From IMG/VR virus record IMGVR_UViG_3300005617_000097, positions 1 through 42,141 of that record: a stretch of 42,141 nt of DNA; one strand, 5' to 3'. This stretch comes from a virus. Every line of letters starts with the position of its first letter. Within the stretch, counting starts at the first letter, position 1. This document shows, piece after piece, positions 39,564-42,141 of the stretch. The notes below the pieces were generated by a model. The model saw only the letters and a program-made list of their open reading frames with translations, was not told the DNA's origin and ran no database searches. A program made the translations under genes and the position numbers.

Positions 39564-39670
39564 TGGATGCACGCATCTGGCAGATGGCCGCCTTTTTGAC
39601 GGTTGCAGCTCTCGCTTTTCGGTGGTTCAAACGTAGTATCCACGGCCACCGGCCAGGAAGGAAACCATGA
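39563..39670 (+). CDS. Tiny single-pass membrane protein (35 aa)
   Basis: MDARIWQMAAFLTVAALAFR, then WFKRSIHGHRPGRKP. A short helix followed by basic residues. The ATG at 39563 overlaps the previous TGA, and its stop overlaps the ATG of the zinc-ribbon gene. Confidence 0.55.
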   Translation: MDARIWQMAAFLTVAALAFRWFKRSIHGHRPGRKP

Positions 39671-39951
39671 TCGGGAAATGTGCAGCCTGTGGCGCGCGGT
39701 GCGACGGCGACGTGTGCGACTGGATCTGTGAGACGCGAGCGTCAGACGCGGCCAAGTGGCGCGGGAAAGAACCCTGCACCGTCTGCGTGGAACACGACAG
39801 TCCCAACGATTGGGAGCCGGCGACCGTGGGCGAGCTGTGCAGCTTCCACGAGGAACAGCGCAACGAAGCCGCCTACGAGCGGCAGGTCGAGGACTACTAC
39901 GGGTCCAGTGCGCCACAGACGGCGGCGGAACACATTGGGAGGACGCGATGA
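39667..39951 (+). CDS. Zinc-ribbon protein (94 aa)
   Basis: AGGAAGG precedes the ATG. Cys pairs CAACGARCDGDVCDWIC and CTVC suggest one or two zinc ribbons, followed by an acidic helix (SFHEEQRNEAAYERQVEDYY). No family assigned. Confidence 0.6.
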   Translation: MIGKCAACGARCDGDVCDWICETRASDAAKWRGKEPCTVCVEHDSPNDWEPATVGELCSFHEEQRNEAAYERQVEDYYGSSAPQTAAEHIGRTR

Positions 39952-40277
39952 CGCTGATGGTGTCTCGTGTCTCCTCTCCCGACGAACAGGCGAGAGCCGC
40001 CCAACGGCAGGCGGAAGACGACCGACTGAACGTAGCGTCACTGGCGTATCGAGGGCAGTTGGCCTTCGCGTGCGAGTTGTTCATGGCTGGCGACGACTTT
40101 AAGGCTGAGGGTGTCGATTGCCGAGATGCAATCCGCAACGCCCTCCGCAAAGTGGAGCGCACACTGACCCTCTGTGGGGTGCAGCCGATCGTGCAGCACT
40201 ACGAACGCCACGCCAAGCAACAGGCCGAGACGATCACGCGCCTGGAGCACGTCATCCGCATTCTGGAGCAGCCATGA
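39948..40277 (+). CDS. Helical hypothetical protein preceding ERF (109 aa)
   Basis: The ATG at 39948 overlaps the previous stop (ATGA). Mostly helix: SSPDEQARAAQRQAEDDRLN, FKAEGVDCRDAIRNALRKVE, ERHAKQQAETITRLEHVIRI. No known family. Its place just before ERF suggests a replication or recombination accessory role; this is weak inference. Confidence 0.6.
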   Translation: MTLMVSRVSSPDEQARAAQRQAEDDRLNVASLAYRGQLAFACELFMAGDDFKAEGVDCRDAIRNALRKVERTLTLCGVQPIVQHYERHAKQQAETITRLEHVIRILEQP

Positions 40278-41044
40278 GCACCGACCTACTGACACAAGCC
40301 GAGGCCGCGGTTGAGACGCGGGCGTTGCAGTCCGCGCAGCCCATGATCGACCTCGCCACGATGCTGCAAGGGCTCGTGATGAATCCCGATGTCCCGGTGG
40401 ACAAGCTGGAGAAGATCATCGAGCTTCACGAGCGCATCCAGCGGGAAGCGGCAAAGGCCAAGTTCTACGAAGACTTCGCCAAGATGCAGCGCAAGCTGCC
40501 CATCGTCATCGCCCGCAAGAAATCGAACAACGGGAAGTATGCGCCCCTCGAAGACATCCTCGAAGTGGTGCGCCCCATTATCTCAGAGTTTGGCTTCTCG
40601 TTATCGCACCGCACCGAGTTTCCCGAAGGCGGCGGTGTGCGAACGACCGGCATTCTCGCGCATCACGCGGGGCACGAACGCACATCAGAGTTCGTCACGC
40701 CAGCCGACAAGAGCGGCAACAAGAACGACGTGCAGGCGCTCGGCTCCGCGATGCAATACGGACGGCGCTACACCACGCTCGACCTCGTGAACATCACGAC
40801 GCGGAACGAAGACGACGACGCGAAGCGTGCGGCGACCGCGCCTGAGCCATCTGGCTATCAGGACTGGCTCGACACACTGGCGACGAAGGCCGACGAAGGA
40901 CTGCCAGCCTTGCAGCAGATGTGGAAGGTCGCCAACGGTGACGCGCAGTTGAAGCTCTACGTCGCGCACCTGACGAAGACGGACCCCAACATCTGGAACG
41001 AACTCAAGACACGCGCCGCGAAGGTGCCAGCGGTGAAGCGATGA
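40274..41044 (+). CDS. erf: ERF-family single-strand annealing protein
   Basis: 256 residues. An N-terminal helix (IDLATMLQGLVMNPDVPVDK, EKIIELHERIQREAAKAKFY) leads into the ERF core: FYEDFAKMQRKLPIVIARKK, KYAPLEDILEVVRPIISEFG, then LGSAMQYGRRYTTLDLVNIT near 157-175, the hallmark YGRRY block. Anneals complementary strands after exonuclease resection. Followed by an exonuclease, as in P22-like recombination modules. Confidence 0.9.
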   Translation: MSTDLLTQAEAAVETRALQSAQPMIDLATMLQGLVMNPDVPVDKLEKIIELHERIQREAAKAKFYEDFAKMQRKLPIVIARKKSNNGKYAPLEDILEVVRPIISEFGFSLSHRTEFPEGGGVRTTGILAHHAGHERTSEFVTPADKSGNKNDVQALGSAMQYGRRYTTLDLVNITTRNEDDDAKRAATAPEPSGYQDWLDTLATKADEGLPALQQMWKVANGDAQLKLYVAHLTKTDPNIWNELKTRAAKVPAVKR

Positions 41045-41691
41045 GCTTCGACGTGATCGTGTGCGAGCAGCGGTCGGACGAATGGCGTGCGGCTCGGGCT
41101 GGACGGCTGACCGGCTCGGTGTGCGCCGACATGCTGGCCGAGGTGAAGTCGGGCGAGTCGGCTAAGCGGCGTGACCTGCGGTATCGACTTGTCGCTGAGC
41201 GGCTGTCTGGCGTGCCTCAAGAGGGCGGCTACGTCAGTCCTGAGATGCAGTGGGGTATCGACAAGGAAGCCGACGCGCTCGCCGCTTATGAAGCCCTGAC
41301 CGGCAATATCGCCATGCCCGTTGGCTTCGTGGCGATGCGTGACGTGCTCATGGGCTGCTCGCCTGATGGCGTGGTCGGGGAGTTCGACGGGCTGGTGTCC
41401 CTGAAGTGCCCGAAGACGGCCACGCACGTGCGGTATCTCCGTGAGTCGAGCATCCCGTCCGACTACATGCCTCAGATCCTTTGCGAACTCTACGTCACCG
41501 GGGCCAAGTGGTGCGACTTCATGAGCTACGACCCGCGGCTACCGGAGCACTTGCAGACGTTCCTGATGCGCTACGAACGCGACGAGAAGGCCATCGCAGA
41601 GTTCGCCCGCAAGGCGGCGCTGTTCCTCGAGGAATGCGCGACGGAGGAAAGCGCGTTGCGCGGCTGGAGCGTTCTCAAGGAGGCCGTGTGA
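41041..41691 (+). CDS. YqaJ/lambda-type exonuclease with Glu-to-Ser change at the active site
   Basis: 216 residues. DEWRAARAGRLTGS (family N-terminal motif), MQWGIDKEADALAAYE, GCSPDGVVG (D109), then LVSLKCPKTATH: the expected E-x-K is S120-L-K122. QILCELYVTGAKWCDFMSYD and the C-terminal helices fit the family. The acidic catalytic Glu is replaced by Ser; Glu114 or Asp116 may compensate. Pairs with the ERF gene. Confidence 0.8.
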   Translation: MSFDVIVCEQRSDEWRAARAGRLTGSVCADMLAEVKSGESAKRRDLRYRLVAERLSGVPQEGGYVSPEMQWGIDKEADALAAYEALTGNIAMPVGFVAMRDVLMGCSPDGVVGEFDGLVSLKCPKTATHVRYLRESSIPSDYMPQILCELYVTGAKWCDFMSYDPRLPEHLQTFLMRYERDEKAIAEFARKAALFLEECATEESALRGWSVLKEAV

Positions 41692-42141
41692 GCGCTGACC
41701 CGGCCGTCTTCCTCGGGACCGTGGACGCTGATGGCGTGATTCACCTCGACTTCCCGCATCAACAGCGGCGGTATTGCAAGGCCAAACTCGCCGGGCAATG
41801 TGTCGACGTGATTATCACTCCGCAAGGCGTCATGAAATCGCGCCTACAGGAGAAAGGCTTTCACGCCATGTTGCGGCCGTGGGTCGCTGATGGCGTCATG
41901 CGCTACGACGACCTGAAGCAATTCCTGTTGGCGGAAATCTTCGGGACGATGGAAGTGGCCAATCCGATCTCCGGAGAGATCGTGCTCGTGCTGCGCGAGC
42001 CGCACACATCCACGTTGAGCCGCACGAAATACAGCGAACTCATCGAACAGACGCTCCAGATTGCCGCCGAGAAGGGCTACATCCTTGAGGCGCCGCATGA
42101 GTATCGCATGCGGAAGGAACAGGAAGCGAAGAAGAAGGGAC
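41688..42141 (+). CDS. NinB-like recombination-associated protein (partial; continues at 1-30)
   Basis: The GTG at 41688 overlaps the exonuclease stop (GTGA), with AAGGAGG upstream. Residues such as RRYCKAKLAGQCVDVIITPQ, MRYDDLKQFLLAEIFGTMEV and STLSRTKYSELIEQTLQIAA, EKGYIL resemble the NinB/Orf-type proteins near phage recombination genes (TSxLSxxxFxxLIExIxxxxAExG). With the first 30 bases the protein is about 154 residues. Its function is inferred only from neighbours and the C-terminal motif. Confidence 0.55.
   Translation, partial: MSADPAVFLGTVDADGVIHLDFPHQQRRYCKAKLAGQCVDVIITPQGVMKSRLQEKGFHAMLRPWVADGVMRYDDLKQFLLAEIFGTMEVANPISGEIVLVLREPHTSTLSRTKYSELIEQTLQIAAEKGYILEAPHEYRMRKEQEAKKKG
42123..42141. 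repeat. Terminal direct repeat, right copy
   Basis: Identical to 1-19; see the first entry. Supports a circular or permuted genome. Confidence 0.9.

Overview
The window is a complete or nearly complete circular phage genome. Bases 1-19 recur exactly at 42123-42141, and the last reading frame (41688 onward) continues in frame through the join and stops at base 30. The unique length is therefore about 42,122 bp, and the ends are an assembly cut, as expected for a circularly permuted, headful-packaged phage. The virion genes point to a short-tailed (podovirus) phage with a P22-type capsid and portal hub: a P22-like coat protein, a large portal with a helical C-terminal barrel, gp4-like and gp10-like hub proteins, and ejection-type proteins. 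The DNA is GC-rich. No tRNA, integrase, CI-type repressor or host-derived gene is visible, so the host cannot be named; the ejection proteins fit a diderm host.

Layout. A divergent control region (39223-39354) separates two transcription units. Rightward, a promoter at 39285-39313 drives three tiny membrane proteins, a zinc-ribbon protein, an ERF annealase, a YqaJ/lambda-type exonuclease and a NinB-like protein. Across the circle join it continues into an HNH nuclease, a Dam-type methylase and small proteins, ending at a strong hairpin terminator (2364-2394). About 430 bp without a convincing gene follow (2395-2824), containing several hairpins. A second rightward unit (2825-9324), with a promoter at 3258-3286, encodes about 18 small, overlapping, often cysteine-rich proteins. 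It also holds a lone TnpB-like gene (4306-5424) and a frameshifted nuclease (5754-6007).

Leftward, from 39222 to 9321, lies one ~30 kb late unit. It runs: ribbon-helix-helix regulator, small proteins, terminase subunits, portal, scaffold, coat, decoration and spike-base proteins, gp4, split gp10, fibre and glycine-rich adhesin-like proteins, four ejection-type proteins, a head-binding-like adaptor, a putative lysis cassette of small membrane proteins, and three exported or hydrolase-like proteins. Three homing-type HNH genes interrupt it, two of them on the opposite strand.

How it works together. ERF, exonuclease and the NinB-like protein form a recombination set suited to circularising or concatemerising terminally redundant DNA. 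No polymerase, helicase or primase is recognisable. The most unusual candidate is the TnpB-like protein. It sits inside the early operon with no transposase, has a Ser where the RuvC-II catalytic Glu is expected, and is followed by RNA-like hairpins, so it may be a domesticated RNA-guided DNA-binding protein rather than a nuclease.
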